Shown piece after piece: positions 27,205 through 37,215 of a DNA stretch of 64,000 nt (positions are counted from its first letter, which is position 1; every line of letters begins with the position of its first letter). The notes beneath the pieces were generated by a model that was given only the letters and a program-made list of their open reading frames with translations, was not told the origin of the DNA and did no database searches. Origin of the DNA: Alteromonas sp. 1_MG-2023 (lineage in GTDB: Bacteria > Pseudomonadota > Gammaproteobacteria > Enterobacterales > Alteromonadaceae); the NCBI RefSeq assembly GCF_030547075.1, contig NZ_JAUOQH010000015.1, forward strand, positions 1 to 64,000. The letters are read 5' to 3'. The position numbers and the translations under genes were made by a program.

Positions 27205-29475
27205 TTACTTTAAAGGCTTGCGAGCATAGCGTTTAAGTAAGCTAGGAATATCTAAAATAAGCGCTATTCCACCGTCAGAAGTGATGGTTGCTCCCGCCAT
27301 ACCCGGCGTTCCCTGTAATAAGGCATCTAATGGTTTTATAACCACTTCTTCTTGGCCTATTAGCGCATCAACAACAAAGCCAACTTGCTGGGTGCCTATT
27401 TGAACCACGACGACGTGACCTTTGTCTTTATTTAAATTTTTAGGCCCGCGAATTAACCATTCACCTAAGAAGAACAGTGGTATCGCTTTTGACCGAACTA
27501 TCATGGTTAGCTGGCCATCAACCGTATTGGTTTTCTTAATGTCCATATTGATAATTTCGTTGACCGCACCTAACGGTAGTGCAAACGTTTGTTTGCCAAC
27601 GACTATCATTAGGGTAGGCAATATCGCAAGCGTAAGGGGTACTTTAATATCGAGTCGGGTGCCTTTTCCAAGGTGTGAATCAATACTTATGGTACCGTTA
27701 AGCTGGTTAATTTTTGTTTTAACCACATCCATACCCACGCCACGACCCGAGATATCACTAATCTCCGTTTTGGTCGAAAAGCCGGGGGCAAATATTAGAT
27801 TGAACGCTTCAACATCAGACATTCGCGCAGCAGCATCGGCATCTAACACCCCTCTGCTAATCGCAATCTCTTTGAGTTTTTCTGCATCCATTCCCTTACC
27901 ATCATCTTCAATGGTAAGTAAGATATGATCCCCTTCTTGAGAAGCCGATAATCTAACGGTTCCCATTCGGGCTTTACCTGAAGCTGCGCGATCATCTGGC
28001 ATTTCAATGCCGTGATCTACCGAGTTTCTCACTAAGTGAACCAGTGGATCGGCCAGTGCTTCTACCAGGTTTTTATCTAAATCTGTTTCTTCACCTTCCA
28101 ACTGCAGGGTGATTTCTTTTTTCAAGCTACGAGCTAAATCTCGAACAACCCGAGGGAAACGGCCAAAGACTTTCTTAATTGGCTGCATGCGGGTCTTCAT
28201 GACCGCGCCTTGCAAGTCGCCGGTAACCACATCTAAGTTAGCAATGGCTTTAGACATGCTCTCATCAGCATTGTTTATTCCCAAACTAAGCAAACGATTT
28301 CGCACCAATACTAACTCACCGACCATATTCATAATTTGGTCTAGGCGTTTAGTGTCAACACGCACCGTTGTTTCAGCTTGAGGGGGGGCTGGGTTGGCCT
28401 TTTTATCATCTTTTTTCGCGGCGGATTTAGCCGGCTCTGCTGCTTTTTTCTCTACCGGCTTTGGTGTGGGCGCTTTTGCCACTGGAGCTGGTTTAGCAGG
28501 TGTACTTGCTGCCTGCTGCGCTTTCGCCTTTTGAATTTCTTCTGTCGCCTTTACATCTACCGCAGGTGTATTACTTGCCGAAGTGGTCGAAGCACTCGCA
28601 GAAGATTGCGCAGTAGGCCCTTGCCCTGAACCATGTAACTGGTCAAGCAAAGCTTCAAATTCATCGTCGGTAATTTCTTCACCACCCGGGGCAGCCGCTT
28701 TTGGCGCTGGCGTAGCAGCTGGGGCTGGCTCATTTTCTTTAAATTTGCCTTTACCGTGCAGCTCATCTAGCAGAGCTTCAAATTCATCATCAGTAATATC
28801 ATCACCAGAGCCACTCGCTGCGCTGCTAGGTGCGGATGCAGGTGCGGGCGTTGCCGGTGTAGATTCTACTTTTGCTGCTGAACGCCCTGGTGCACTAGAC
28901 CCATGAAGCTCATCAAGCAAAGCTTCAAATTCGTCTTCTGAAATTTCGTCAATTCCACCATCGCTAGTGGCTGCAGGCGTTGCAGAAACAGAAGGAGTTT
29001 CTACTACAGGTTCTTCTTCAACAACATCTGCAACAGTGGCATCTGCAGTATCAGCGCTGTCGCCAAAGATATTTTCGTCTGAGGTTTCAGGAGTGCTTAG
29101 CTTGTGAAGTAAATCAACGAGTTTTGCGTCTGCAGGTATTAATGGTTCTTGCGATTTGACACGCTCAAACATATCTACCACTACATCAGTCGCCTGAAGA
29201 ATGGTGTCCATCAATTCAGGGGTTAACGTACGCTGACCATTTCGCATTACATCGAAAACGTTTTCAGCACCGTGGCAAATTTCGACAAGTTCTGTAAGCG
29301 AAAGAAAGCCAGCCCCACCTTTTACGGTATGGTACCCACGGAAGATAGCATTGAGTAAATCTGCATCCTCAGGGTTATTTTCTAGATCAACGAGCTGTTC
29401 TTGTAATTGTTCAAGGATCTCCCCAGCTTCTACTAGAAAGTCCTGTAATATATCCTCGTCAACATCAAACGCCAT
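27205..29475 (-). CDS. cheA: chemotaxis histidine kinase CheA
   Basis: This 756-residue kinase has an HPt domain with the phosphorylated H49 (YHTVKGGAGF), a long Ala/Pro-rich linker, a dimerisation domain, an ATPase domain (ADPLVHLVRNSVDHGIE, GRGVGMDVVKTKI) and a C-terminal CheW-like domain. The linker holds three copies of an acidic motif, (S/D)DEFEALLD(E/Q)LHG, at about residues 179-192, 229-241 and 270-282. They replace a classical P2 domain and could bind CheY/CheB or the ParP scaffold. The kinase passes phosphate to CheY and CheB. Confidence 0.97.
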   Translation of the reverse strand: MAFDVDEDILQDFLVEAGEILEQLQEQLVDLENNPEDADLLNAIFRGYHTVKGGAGFLSLTELVEICHGAENVFDVMRNGQRTLTPELMDTILQATDVVVDMFERVKSQEPLIPADAKLVDLLHKLSTPETSDENIFGDSADTADATVADVVEEEPVVETPSVSATPAATSDGGIDEISEDEFEALLDELHGSSAPGRSAAKVESTPATPAPASAPSSAASGSGDDITDDEFEALLDELHGKGKFKENEPAPAATPAPKAAAPGGEEITDDEFEALLDQLHGSGQGPTAQSSASASTTSASNTPAVDVKATEEIQKAKAQQAASTPAKPAPVAKAPTPKPVEKKAAEPAKSAAKKDDKKANPAPPQAETTVRVDTKRLDQIMNMVGELVLVRNRLLSLGINNADESMSKAIANLDVVTGDLQGAVMKTRMQPIKKVFGRFPRVVRDLARSLKKEITLQLEGEETDLDKNLVEALADPLVHLVRNSVDHGIEMPDDRAASGKARMGTVRLSASQEGDHILLTIEDDGKGMDAEKLKEIAISRGVLDADAAARMSDVEAFNLIFAPGFSTKTEISDISGRGVGMDVVKTKINQLNGTISIDSHLGKGTRLDIKVPLTLAILPTLMIVVGKQTFALPLGAVNEIINMDIKKTNTVDGQLTMIVRSKAIPLFFLGEWLIRGPKNLNKDKGHVVVVQIGTQQVGFVVDALIGQEEVVIKPLDALLQGTPGMAGATITSDGGIALILDIPSLLKRYARKPLK

Positions 29476-29486
29476 GCGCCCGCTCC

Positions 29487-30263
29487 CTAAAAACCTAAGC
29501 TAGACAAAAGATCATCTACGTCATCTTGGCCAGACACAACATCATCTCGTTGGTCTGCATCAATAATTGGACCTTCAGCTTTGACGCTATCGGCCTTGTT
29601 ATCTACCTTGTTATCTTTTTCAATTTTAGTTTCCGATGGCTTACTTGGCTCTGATTGATCGCGATCGCCAAACATCGTTAACATATTAACTAAGCTATCT
29701 TCTACTTCTTTAACAAGTTCAATAACACGGCGAATAACCTGACCAGTAAGGTCCTGATAACCTTGTGCCATTAGCACTTCGGTTAGCAAAGACGTTAACT
29801 TGGTCGATTGTGTCGCGCCGTCTTCCAATAATTCGTCTAAGTCTGCACACAACACTTTGAATTCGCCTAGTTCGAGTTGACGATTCATCAACTTTTTCCA
29901 CTCAGGCATGATTTTTTCAATACGAGTGGAAAGCATTTCAGCAATTGGCATACTTTCTTCAACTGCATCCATGGTGATATTGGCTGCTTTTTCTGTTTCT
30001 TCAATAACATATGTCAATCTAGTTTGCGCATCTGGGATATCATCAATCGCTAGATTTTTAATACGTTCATCGATTTGAAAATTGTTGAGCGAGTCATGCA
30101 GTTGGCGAGTTAGCTTGCCCACTTCGGCAAAGAGTTCAATAGACTCTTTCATCGTCACGACTTCTAAGACGGCATTCGCCGATGCAGTATCGCCTTCTTC
30201 TAGATACATCACCAATTTCTTGGCTTCTTCGAGCGTTATAGAGACACTTTCTTTTGTCGACAT
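29487..30263 (-). CDS. cheZ: chemotaxis phosphatase CheZ
   Basis: CheZ dephosphorylates CheY-P at the flagellar motor. The 258-residue protein is mostly a long helical hairpin. It carries the catalytic region YQDLTGQVIRRVIELV, with the conserved aspartate and glutamine, and a C-terminal CheY-binding peptide DDLLSSLGF after a flexible acidic linker. It sits between cheY and cheA. Confidence 0.95.
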   Translation of the reverse strand: MSTKESVSITLEEAKKLVMYLEEGDTASANAVLEVVTMKESIELFAEVGKLTRQLHDSLNNFQIDERIKNLAIDDIPDAQTRLTYVIEETEKAANITMDAVEESMPIAEMLSTRIEKIMPEWKKLMNRQLELGEFKVLCADLDELLEDGATQSTKLTSLLTEVLMAQGYQDLTGQVIRRVIELVKEVEDSLVNMLTMFGDRDQSEPSKPSETKIEKDNKVDNKADSVKAEGPIIDADQRDDVVSGQDDVDDLLSSLGF

Positions 30264-30297
30264 CCAGTAAACCTCATTTCTCTGGTGAGCGCCTGAA

Positions 30298-30681
30298 TCA
30301 ACCTAAACGTTCGAAGATTTTCTCAAGTTTCTCTTTCAGGGTAGCAGCTGTGAAAGGTTTAACCACATAACCGTTTACACCCGCTTGTGCTGCGGCAACG
30401 ATTTGTTCTTTTTTCGCTTCAGCCGTCACCATAAGCACTGGCAAGTGTTTTAACTTGTCATCAGCACGTATAGCCCGCAATAAATCAATACCTTGCATAC
30501 CTGGCATATTCCAATCTGTTACAACAAAGTCAAAATCACCTTGTTGTAGCATAGGCAGCGCGGTGTTACCGTCGTCCGCTTCCTGGATATTGGCAAAACC
30601 CAAATCTTTTAGCAGGTTCTTTATGATACGTCTCATGGTAGAAAAATCGTCAACCACGAGAATTTTCATACTTTTATCCAA
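30298..30681 (-). CDS. cheY: chemotaxis response regulator CheY
   Basis: This about 127-residue single receiver domain carries [10 protein letters not shown], the phosphorylated aspartate in [17 protein letters not shown] and the conserved lysine in [10 protein letters not shown]. It closely follows E. coli CheY. The start is taken as a TTG at 30681 because GGAGG lies five bases upstream and the resulting N terminus aligns with E. coli CheY. The ATG at 30669 has no ribosome site at a usable distance. Phospho-CheY binds FliM to change rotation direction. Confidence 0.93.
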   Translation of the reverse strand: MDKSMKILVVDDFSTMRRIIKNLLKDLGFANIQEADDGNTALPMLQQGDFDFVVTDWNMPGMQGIDLLRAIRADDKLKHLPVLMVTAEAKKEQIVAAAQAGVNGYVVKPFTAATLKEKLEKIFERLG

Positions 30682-30717
30682 AATAGCCTCCAATGAGGGG
30701 TTAATTGTTATTAATTT

Positions 30718-31449
30718 CTATTCTTCGTCAATATGCCACGATTTCATTCGTGATTTGAGTTTTAACATGGCCTGACTATGAATTTGGCTTACTCGCGATT
30801 CACTTACATCCAAAACTTCACCAATTTCTCGTAGGTTCAGTTCTTCATCATAGTATAGAGAAAGCACAATCGCTTCCCGTTCGGGTAAAGTAGTAATAGC
30901 ATGTGCTAGCGCTTTTTGAAAAGCCCCTTGCATCAAATCTTCTAATGGCGCATCGCTGCCTCGGTTTTTTTCTGTAGAAATAACATCTTCAGAAACCCCT
31001 AAGTCTTCAATACCCACTAATTTTCCGGCGTTAACTTCGTTAAGCATTTGATGATAATCTTGCATGCTAACATTCATTTTAGCTGCAATATCTACATCTC
31101 GCGCGTCTCGCCCGGTTTCGCCTTCAACTTTTGAGATAGCATCAGTAATTGCTCGGCCGTTTTTATGCACAGAACGGGGCGTCCAATCACCTTTTCTAAT
31201 TTCATCTAGCATAGCACCGCGAATGCGAATACCTGCAAAGGTTTCAAAACTCGCACCTTTAGAACCGTCAAAATTTCGTGCAGCTTCAAGCAACCCTATC
31301 ATTCCTGATTGAATAAGATCATCGACCAGAACGCTGGCGGGCAATCGTGCAATTAAGTGATGTGCTATACGCTTCACCAGCGACGCGTGACGTTCAACTA
31401 ACTGTGATTTGTCCGTTTGCTGTTGATAAGCGGCTGCTTTGCTATTCAA
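30718..31449 (-). CDS. fliA: flagellar sigma factor FliA (sigma-28)
   Basis: This 243-residue group 3 sigma factor contains regions 2 (VDDLIQSGMIGLLEAARNFD), 3 (GDWTPRSVHKNGRAI) and 4 (LPEREAIVLSLYYDEELNLREIGEVLDVSESRVSQIHSQA). It directs late flagellar and chemotaxis genes and is held by FlgM until the hook is complete. Its start overlaps the flhG stop (ATGA), so the two are translationally coupled. Confidence 0.97.
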   Translation of the reverse strand: MNSKAAAYQQQTDKSQLVERHASLVKRIAHHLIARLPASVLVDDLIQSGMIGLLEAARNFDGSKGASFETFAGIRIRGAMLDEIRKGDWTPRSVHKNGRAITDAISKVEGETGRDARDVDIAAKMNVSMQDYHQMLNEVNAGKLVGIEDLGVSEDVISTEKNRGSDAPLEDLMQGAFQKALAHAITTLPEREAIVLSLYYDEELNLREIGEVLDVSESRVSQIHSQAMLKLKSRMKSWHIDEE

Positions 31450-32312
31450 CGCTGACTTCCTACTGCTTTATCTGCTATGAGTTGTTCAATAAAAAATTCT
31501 AAGTGCCCACCAGGCTGCGCTGGAATTGGCCAAGATCCCGCCTTAGCCGCTAATTGGCTAATTGCCACAGCTGCTGGCGAACTTGGGTAAGCATCGACAA
31601 TTGAGGTTTGCTTTCGCACGGCGCGACGAATATTTTCATCGAAAGGCACCGTAGCTACCAATTCCAAAGCAACGTCTAAGAATCGCCCAGTCACTTTAGA
31701 CAGCTTACTGAATAGCTCTTGGCCCTCTCTGACATCGCGAACCATATTGGCAACCACTTTAAAGCGGAAGACCCCGTGCTCACGGTTAAGAATTTTAATT
31801 AGCGCATAGGCATCAGTAAGCGACGTAGGCTCATCGCATACAACCACCATGATGTCTTGTGAGGCTTTAGAAAAGCTTAGCACCATGTCGGAAATACCCG
31901 CTGCGGTATCCACAATAAGCACATCAATAGGCGAGCGTAACTCGCTGAATGCTCTTATCAAACCAGCGTGTTGGGTTGGTGATAGCTCGGCCATTGACTG
32001 TGAACCTGATGTGGCTGGCGCTATCTTAATCCCATGAGGACCCGTGACAAGAACATCGTCTAAGGTGCACTCACCAGATAATACGTGAGAGAGATTTTTC
32101 TCTACCCGTAATCCTAGCATTACATCCACATTGGCCAAACCTAAGTCTGCGTCCAATACCATTACCCGCTTTCCCTGCTTTGCCATAGCAATCGCAGTGT
32201 TAAGCGTAATATTTGTTTTACCAACGCCACCTTTACCTCCGGTGACGGCGATAACTTTGATTAATCGTGATTGCTTCATTTTTCGTAAGCTACTCGCTTG
32301 ATCATCAATCAT
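31446..32312 (-). CDS. flhG: MinD-like ATPase FlhG (FleN), flagellar number regulator
   Basis: This 288-residue protein has the deviant Walker A TGGKGGVGKTNITLN, VMVLDADLGLANVDVMLGL and VLIVDTAAGISD. FlhG limits polar flagella to one by opposing FlhF and FlrA. An N-terminal SSLRKMKQ stretch resembles the DQAxxLR activation helix that stimulates the FlhF GTPase. It overlaps flhF upstream and fliA downstream by four bases each. Confidence 0.95.
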   Translation of the reverse strand: MIDDQASSLRKMKQSRLIKVIAVTGGKGGVGKTNITLNTAIAMAKQGKRVMVLDADLGLANVDVMLGLRVEKNLSHVLSGECTLDDVLVTGPHGIKIAPATSGSQSMAELSPTQHAGLIRAFSELRSPIDVLIVDTAAGISDMVLSFSKASQDIMVVVCDEPTSLTDAYALIKILNREHGVFRFKVVANMVRDVREGQELFSKLSKVTGRFLDVALELVATVPFDENIRRAVRKQTSIVDAYPSSPAAVAISQLAAKAGSWPIPAQPGGHLEFFIEQLIADKAVGSQR

Positions 32313-33703
32313 ACTGCTCGTGCTGTTTTAACCACATTGTTACTAGTAGTATGATTCAAACCGTACTTTTTATAAAGCTTTGCAGCAGCAGATACTAAAG
32401 ATTTTGCTTCTGCAATCTTAATGTCTTCAGGAACTTTCTGTCCATCTGTTACATAACTGACAGGTAACTGGTACTCCACCGCTGCGCTAAGCACCTCGCC
32501 TAGAGAGTAGCACTCATCAAGCTTTGTAAAGATACAACCGCTCAGTTCCACCCCTTCATATGCATCGATTATACGTTGTAGCGCAGCATATTGCGTATTC
32601 GCTTGCGCTACTAAGTATTTTTTCACCGGCTGCATTTGGCCGTTATCAAATTGATTTATCTGCTTAATTAATCGACTATCACGCTGACTAAATCCAGCCG
32701 TATCAATTAACACTAGTCGTTTATGGCGTAATTGAAACAATAAATCTGATAATTCTTCACTACTTTGCGCTTTACGTACTGTACAGCCAATAATTTTTCC
32801 ATAAGTAGCTAATTGTTCGAACGCCGCAATACGATAAGTATCTATGGTAATCATGGCGACGGAATCAGCACCGTATTTCTGTGCATAACGCGCGGCTAAC
32901 TTAGCTACAGTCGTTGTTTTACCTGTGCCTGTTGGGCCAACGAGCGCTACTGCGCCTTGCTGCGTGAGTATATCGTTACCCGTCACATTTATACGATTAG
33001 CCAATAGGTTCAAAAGGTAAACCCACGCGTCTCGTTCGTTGTAATGCGACGGTGTATAGCTAATAAGTTGTTCTGCTAACGAAGCGCTCAAGCCCATATC
33101 GGTTAAGCGCTGAACCAAATAATGGTGCACTGGCTGCTTGCGACGACTTTTTGCTTCCATTAAGTCTGCAACTTGGTACTGAAGTACGTTTCGAAGCGAC
33201 GCCAGCTCTTCTTTGATTTGTGCTAATTCATTAGATTGGGGAGCTGAACTCTCATCAATGCTTTCATCAATACTTGACGCTTGATGGCTTGGAAATTCTG
33301 AGGTTTGTTGGCTAGCCTCTACATCATCTATAAAGGCTTCGGAGAAATCTAAATGGGAGGCTATTTTATTAGCATGCTGCGCATTAACGCTTGCTGCAGG
33401 TCCACTAGGAGTAGTTTGCGCTCCACCGTGCTGCTTTTCTAATAATGCTTTTAGGCTATCAGGGCCATCATCGCCAATAATCTCACTGAGGCTTGGTACC
33501 GCGGCTTTTGATTGACCTGATGCGCTAGGTGCAGGCTTTTTAATCGACAGTTTGGCTTCTGGCTCTTTATCGTAAGCTGCTACCAGTTCGATACCGTCAG
33601 CGAGCTTTCGGTTTGACATGATAACAGCATCACTGCCTAATTCCGCTTTAACTTGACTTAATGCTTCACGCATATCTTTGCCAAAGAAACGTCTGATTTT
33701 CAT
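32309..33703 (-). CDS. flhF: SRP-type GTPase FlhF, polar flagellum placement
   Basis: This 464-residue protein starts MKIRRFFGKDMREALSQVK, typical of FlhF. It has a variable, charged B domain and then an NG GTPase domain with GPTGTGKTTTVAKLAARYA, DTYRIAAFEQL, LIDTAGFSQRD and FTKLDE. FlhF marks the pole for flagellum assembly. The ATG at 33703 is preferred over one five codons upstream because GGAGAG lies seven bases before it. Confidence 0.96.
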   Translation of the reverse strand: MKIRRFFGKDMREALSQVKAELGSDAVIMSNRKLADGIELVAAYDKEPEAKLSIKKPAPSASGQSKAAVPSLSEIIGDDGPDSLKALLEKQHGGAQTTPSGPAASVNAQHANKIASHLDFSEAFIDDVEASQQTSEFPSHQASSIDESIDESSAPQSNELAQIKEELASLRNVLQYQVADLMEAKSRRKQPVHHYLVQRLTDMGLSASLAEQLISYTPSHYNERDAWVYLLNLLANRINVTGNDILTQQGAVALVGPTGTGKTTTVAKLAARYAQKYGADSVAMITIDTYRIAAFEQLATYGKIIGCTVRKAQSSEELSDLLFQLRHKRLVLIDTAGFSQRDSRLIKQINQFDNGQMQPVKKYLVAQANTQYAALQRIIDAYEGVELSGCIFTKLDECYSLGEVLSAAVEYQLPVSYVTDGQKVPEDIKIAEAKSLVSAAAKLYKKYGLNHTTSNNVVKTARAV

Positions 33704-33733
33704 TTGAAAACTCTCCAATCACCCAGTGTCAGA

Positions 33734-35833
33734 TTATTGACCGACCGAACTGACTATTTTTATCTGCTTATCATCGGGTACTTCCTGGTAGGAAAGTACA
33801 TGTAAGCCCGCGACCGAATACTTTAAGAAGCGAGAAAGCACTGGACGCAACATGCCAGAAGTAAGAAGCACCGCAGGTTCCCCTTCTAACTCTTGTTGCT
33901 GACTTGCCTGCTGCAATGATTTTTGCAGCTTGTCGGCCAGTCCTGGTTCGATACCAGCGCCATCCTCGCCACCTGCTTGTAGTGACTGGTGCAACATCTG
34001 TTCCAACTCTGGCGCCAAGGTTATGACGGGTATCTCTTTCGCCCCTTGGGTAATTTCTTGGGTGATTAAGCGTTTAAGTGCAATACGTACCGCAGATACC
34101 AGTACATCAGGGTCTTGGCTACGAGGGCCATACTCACTAAGGGTTTGAACAATAGTGCGCATATCGCGAATAGGCACACCTTCAAACAATAAGGTTTGCA
34201 GCACTTTAACGATGGTACTCAACGGTAAAATATCAGGTACTAACCCTTCAACTAATTTAGGATGTTGCTTAGCTAGCATGTCTAATAATTGTTGGGCTTC
34301 TTCATGACCTAGCAGCTGGTAAGCATTATTGGTTAGCAATTGGCTTAAATGCGTTGCCACTACGGTTGCAGCATCAACCACGGTATAGCCTAGGGTTTGT
34401 GCATGTTCACGTTTATTCGGTTTTATCCACACAGCATCTAACCCGAACGCAGGGTCTTTCGTCACCCGGCCTTCAAGCTTGCCAAATACCTGGCCTGGGT
34501 TTATCGCAAGTTCTTCATCATGGCTTATTTGAGCATCACCAATGGTCACGCCCAACATAGCAATGGTGTACAAATTAGGCTCTAAATCTAGATTATCGCG
34601 AATGTGTACCGGCGGAATAAGGAAGCCCAGCTCTTGAGACAGTTTCTTACGCACCCCTTTAATTCGCGTGAGAAGCTCACCGCCTTGGGACTTATCGACC
34701 AAAGGAATTAATCGGTAACCCACTTCAAGGCCTATGGTGTCTACGTGCTGAACATCATCCCAGCCTAGCTCTTTAATTTCAGGGGCTACCGTATCATCTT
34801 TCACTACGTTCGCTGGGGTTTTAGGTTTTTCTGCTTCACGCTTAGCGGCAACGCCCTGCCAGTATGCATAACCGGCTATAAGCACTGAAAAGCCAATAAA
34901 CGCTAAGTGAGGCATACCGGGAATAATACCCATGACAAATAACACGCCTGAAGCTATGTAAAGGGCTTGGCTGTTACCTAATTGGCTACGAATTTCTTTA
35001 CCCATTTCTTGGGTTTCGTTTTCACGGGTAACGATAATAGCGGTAGCAACTGACAGCAACAGTGATGGAATTTGTGCCACTAAACCGTCACCAATGGTTA
35101 AGATGGTGTACACCTCGATGGCGTTACCAAAACTTAACCCGTGTTGAATCATGCCGATAAAAAGGCCACCCACAATATTGATAAGCATAATGAAAAGGCC
35201 TGCTACTGCATCACCTTTTACAAATTTTGACGCACCGTCCATCGAGCCATAAAAGTCCGCTTCTGCGGTTATTTCTTCTCGGCGAGCACGCGCTTGATCT
35301 TGGTCGATATAACCAGCGTTCAAGTCGGCATCAATTGCCATTTGCTTACCGGGCATGGCATCAAGGGTAAAGCGTGCACTTACTTCTGAAATACGCCCTG
35401 CACCGGCGGTGACTACTTTAAAGTTAATAATGAGTAAGATAGCAAAGACCACTACACCCACCGCATAGTTACCGCCAATTACCACAGCACCGAAGGCTTC
35501 AATAACCTTCCCCGCGGCATCGCCACCTTCATGCCCGTAAAGTAACACCACACGAGTAGAGGCCACGTTTAGCGCTAAGCGCAGTACGGTAGCGATAAGT
35601 AGAACAAGAGGAAAAATGCCGAAATCAACCGGCTTTTGCGTTAGTACTGCCACCAAAATAATGACTAAAGACAGCGCAATATTAAAGCTGAACAATACGT
35701 CGAGCAGGAATGGCGGCATAGGAAGAATAACCATGCCCATAATGGCAAGAAGAACAATAGGTGCGCCTAAGCCACTGGTAATATTCTGCAGCTGATTTTT
35801 GTCGAATCGCTGAAGGTAGCCGGATAACTGCAT
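33734..35833 (-). CDS. flhA: flagellar type III export protein FlhA
   Basis: This 699-residue inner-membrane export-gate protein has eight predicted helices in the first half, the conserved FHIPEP-type loop (ARFTLDAMPGKQMAIDADLNAG) and a large cytoplasmic domain that receives chaperone-substrate complexes (GYTVVDAATVVATHLSQ). It is the first gene of the flhA-flhF-flhG-fliA-che transcript, with a sigma-54 promoter match about 55 to 75 bases upstream. Confidence 0.97.
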   Translation of the reverse strand: MQLSGYLQRFDKNQLQNITSGLGAPIVLLAIMGMVILPMPPFLLDVLFSFNIALSLVIILVAVLTQKPVDFGIFPLVLLIATVLRLALNVASTRVVLLYGHEGGDAAGKVIEAFGAVVIGGNYAVGVVVFAILLIINFKVVTAGAGRISEVSARFTLDAMPGKQMAIDADLNAGYIDQDQARARREEITAEADFYGSMDGASKFVKGDAVAGLFIMLINIVGGLFIGMIQHGLSFGNAIEVYTILTIGDGLVAQIPSLLLSVATAIIVTRENETQEMGKEIRSQLGNSQALYIASGVLFVMGIIPGMPHLAFIGFSVLIAGYAYWQGVAAKREAEKPKTPANVVKDDTVAPEIKELGWDDVQHVDTIGLEVGYRLIPLVDKSQGGELLTRIKGVRKKLSQELGFLIPPVHIRDNLDLEPNLYTIAMLGVTIGDAQISHDEELAINPGQVFGKLEGRVTKDPAFGLDAVWIKPNKREHAQTLGYTVVDAATVVATHLSQLLTNNAYQLLGHEEAQQLLDMLAKQHPKLVEGLVPDILPLSTIVKVLQTLLFEGVPIRDMRTIVQTLSEYGPRSQDPDVLVSAVRIALKRLITQEITQGAKEIPVITLAPELEQMLHQSLQAGGEDGAGIEPGLADKLQKSLQQASQQQELEGEPAVLLTSGMLRPVLSRFLKYSVAGLHVLSYQEVPDDKQIKIVSSVGQ

Positions 35834-35888
35834 TGCAGGGAGTCTCTCTATCGGAAAATTGACGCTAAACGCTGTCTTACCAAGAGTA

Positions 35889-35906
35889 TTACAACTACCG
35901 TGCCAG
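35889..35906 (-). promoter_or_regulatory. sigma-54 promoter candidate for the flhA operon
   Basis: On the minus strand CTGGCACGGTAGTTGTAA has a perfect -24 box (TGGCACG) and a -12 box TTGTA instead of TTGCA at the right spacing. It lies about 55 bases upstream of the flhA start. The changed C in the -12 box makes it the weakest of the four sigma-54 sites listed here. Confidence 0.6.
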
Positions 35907-36066
35907 CTTTAAGCAAACCTCATTAAACATAAGTTGGACAGGTAACTTCTGGGCCTGTGTCTATTGCATATTGCGTCATATTGGTAAGGTGTGGGCTAGG
36001 CTGAGCACGGCGTAGACTAATTCTGTAGCGCTTTGAAATCGTAAGTATTTAAAAATCGGCAGCGCC

Positions 36067-37197
36067 TTAACGCCGCAGCTCTGGTGGTATAGGTAAGTCA
36101 CGTTTAAGTGGATTAGGTCGCTTGCCTTTACCTGCTCTGTGGGCTTTAAGCTGATATACGTGAGCGAGTACTTGCGCTACCGCCATAAATAAGGCGTTAG
36201 GTACTTCACCATCAATCTCGGTAGAGTAGTACACAGCACGGGCTAACATCGGAGACGGAATAAGCGGTACATCGTTAGCAGTGGCAATTTTACGAATATG
36301 CATGGCCAATTCATCAGTACCTTTTGCCACAACGACTGGGGCCCGGTTTCCACTATCGTCATACTTTATGGCTACAGAATAATGTGTAGGGTTAGTAACA
36401 ACAACATCTGCTTGAGGCACGTCTTGCATCATACGCTTGGTCGCGGCTTGATATTGCAGGCGGCGTATACGCCCTTTTACTAAAGGGTCACCTTGTGAAT
36501 TTTTGTTTTCGTCTTTCACCTCTTGTTTAGTCATTTTGATTTCTTCATTGTGCTTATACATTTGATAAGGCACATCGATAAGGGCAATAGGTATCATGCC
36601 GCAGACCAACATGATAAACGCCCATTGCAGCATATCTAATGCATGGAAAATATTTCCAGGGTAAAGCTCTAAATCTAGGTGTAAGGCTTCATCCTCAAAA
36701 AATAGTAATGCAATTAATGCCATTCCCACAATGACAACCACTTTGGCTATAGATTTAATTAATTCAACCAAACCGTTCATGCCAAACATACGCTTGAAGC
36801 CACTAAGTGGACTCATTTTAGAGCCTTTAAACTTAGCCCCCTCCCACGTAAAGTTGTAGCCTCCCAGCGCAATGGAGCCATATATTCCAGCAAACATGGC
36901 CACTGTCATATAAAGCAATACGGGGAAACTTACCGTGGAAATCGCTTCACCCCATGCGCCAAACATGTGGGTGGTATCGTAAGTTTCATCTCGAGATAAA
37001 ACAAACATACGCTGCGTAAGCTTAAATACCGACTCGGCAATCCAGCCCCCAACGAACAAAAACATGAAGGCACTGACAACCAACACCAGTGTTGTCGATA
37101 ACTCTCGAGATCGTGCTAACTGCCCTTTTTTTCGGGTGTCGGTGAGTTTTTTCCCCGTGGGGTCTTCTGTTTTTTCGCTAGAATCTGAATCAGCCAT
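36067..37197 (-). CDS. flhB: flagellar type III export switch protein FlhB
   Basis: This 376-residue protein has four transmembrane helices and a cytoplasmic domain with the self-cleavage motif NPTH (N269-H272). It sets the switch from rod/hook to filament export together with FliK. The N terminus SEKTEDPTGKKLTDTRKKGQ is typical. It is the last gene of the fliK-to-flhB run, and the 233-base gap after it holds the flhA promoter. Confidence 0.97.
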   Translation of the reverse strand: MADSDSSEKTEDPTGKKLTDTRKKGQLARSRELSTTLVLVVSAFMFLFVGGWIAESVFKLTQRMFVLSRDETYDTTHMFGAWGEAISTVSFPVLLYMTVAMFAGIYGSIALGGYNFTWEGAKFKGSKMSPLSGFKRMFGMNGLVELIKSIAKVVVIVGMALIALLFFEDEALHLDLELYPGNIFHALDMLQWAFIMLVCGMIPIALIDVPYQMYKHNEEIKMTKQEVKDENKNSQGDPLVKGRIRRLQYQAATKRMMQDVPQADVVVTNPTHYSVAIKYDDSGNRAPVVVAKGTDELAMHIRKIATANDVPLIPSPMLARAVYYSTEIDGEVPNALFMAVAQVLAHVYQLKAHRAGKGKRPNPLKRDLPIPPELRR

Positions 37198-37215
37198 GTA
37201 TCACCTGACTTATTT

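Noticed and set aside
28378..28906. Plus-strand open frames opposite cheA
   Set aside because: They are antisense shadows of the Ala/Pro-rich CheA linker.
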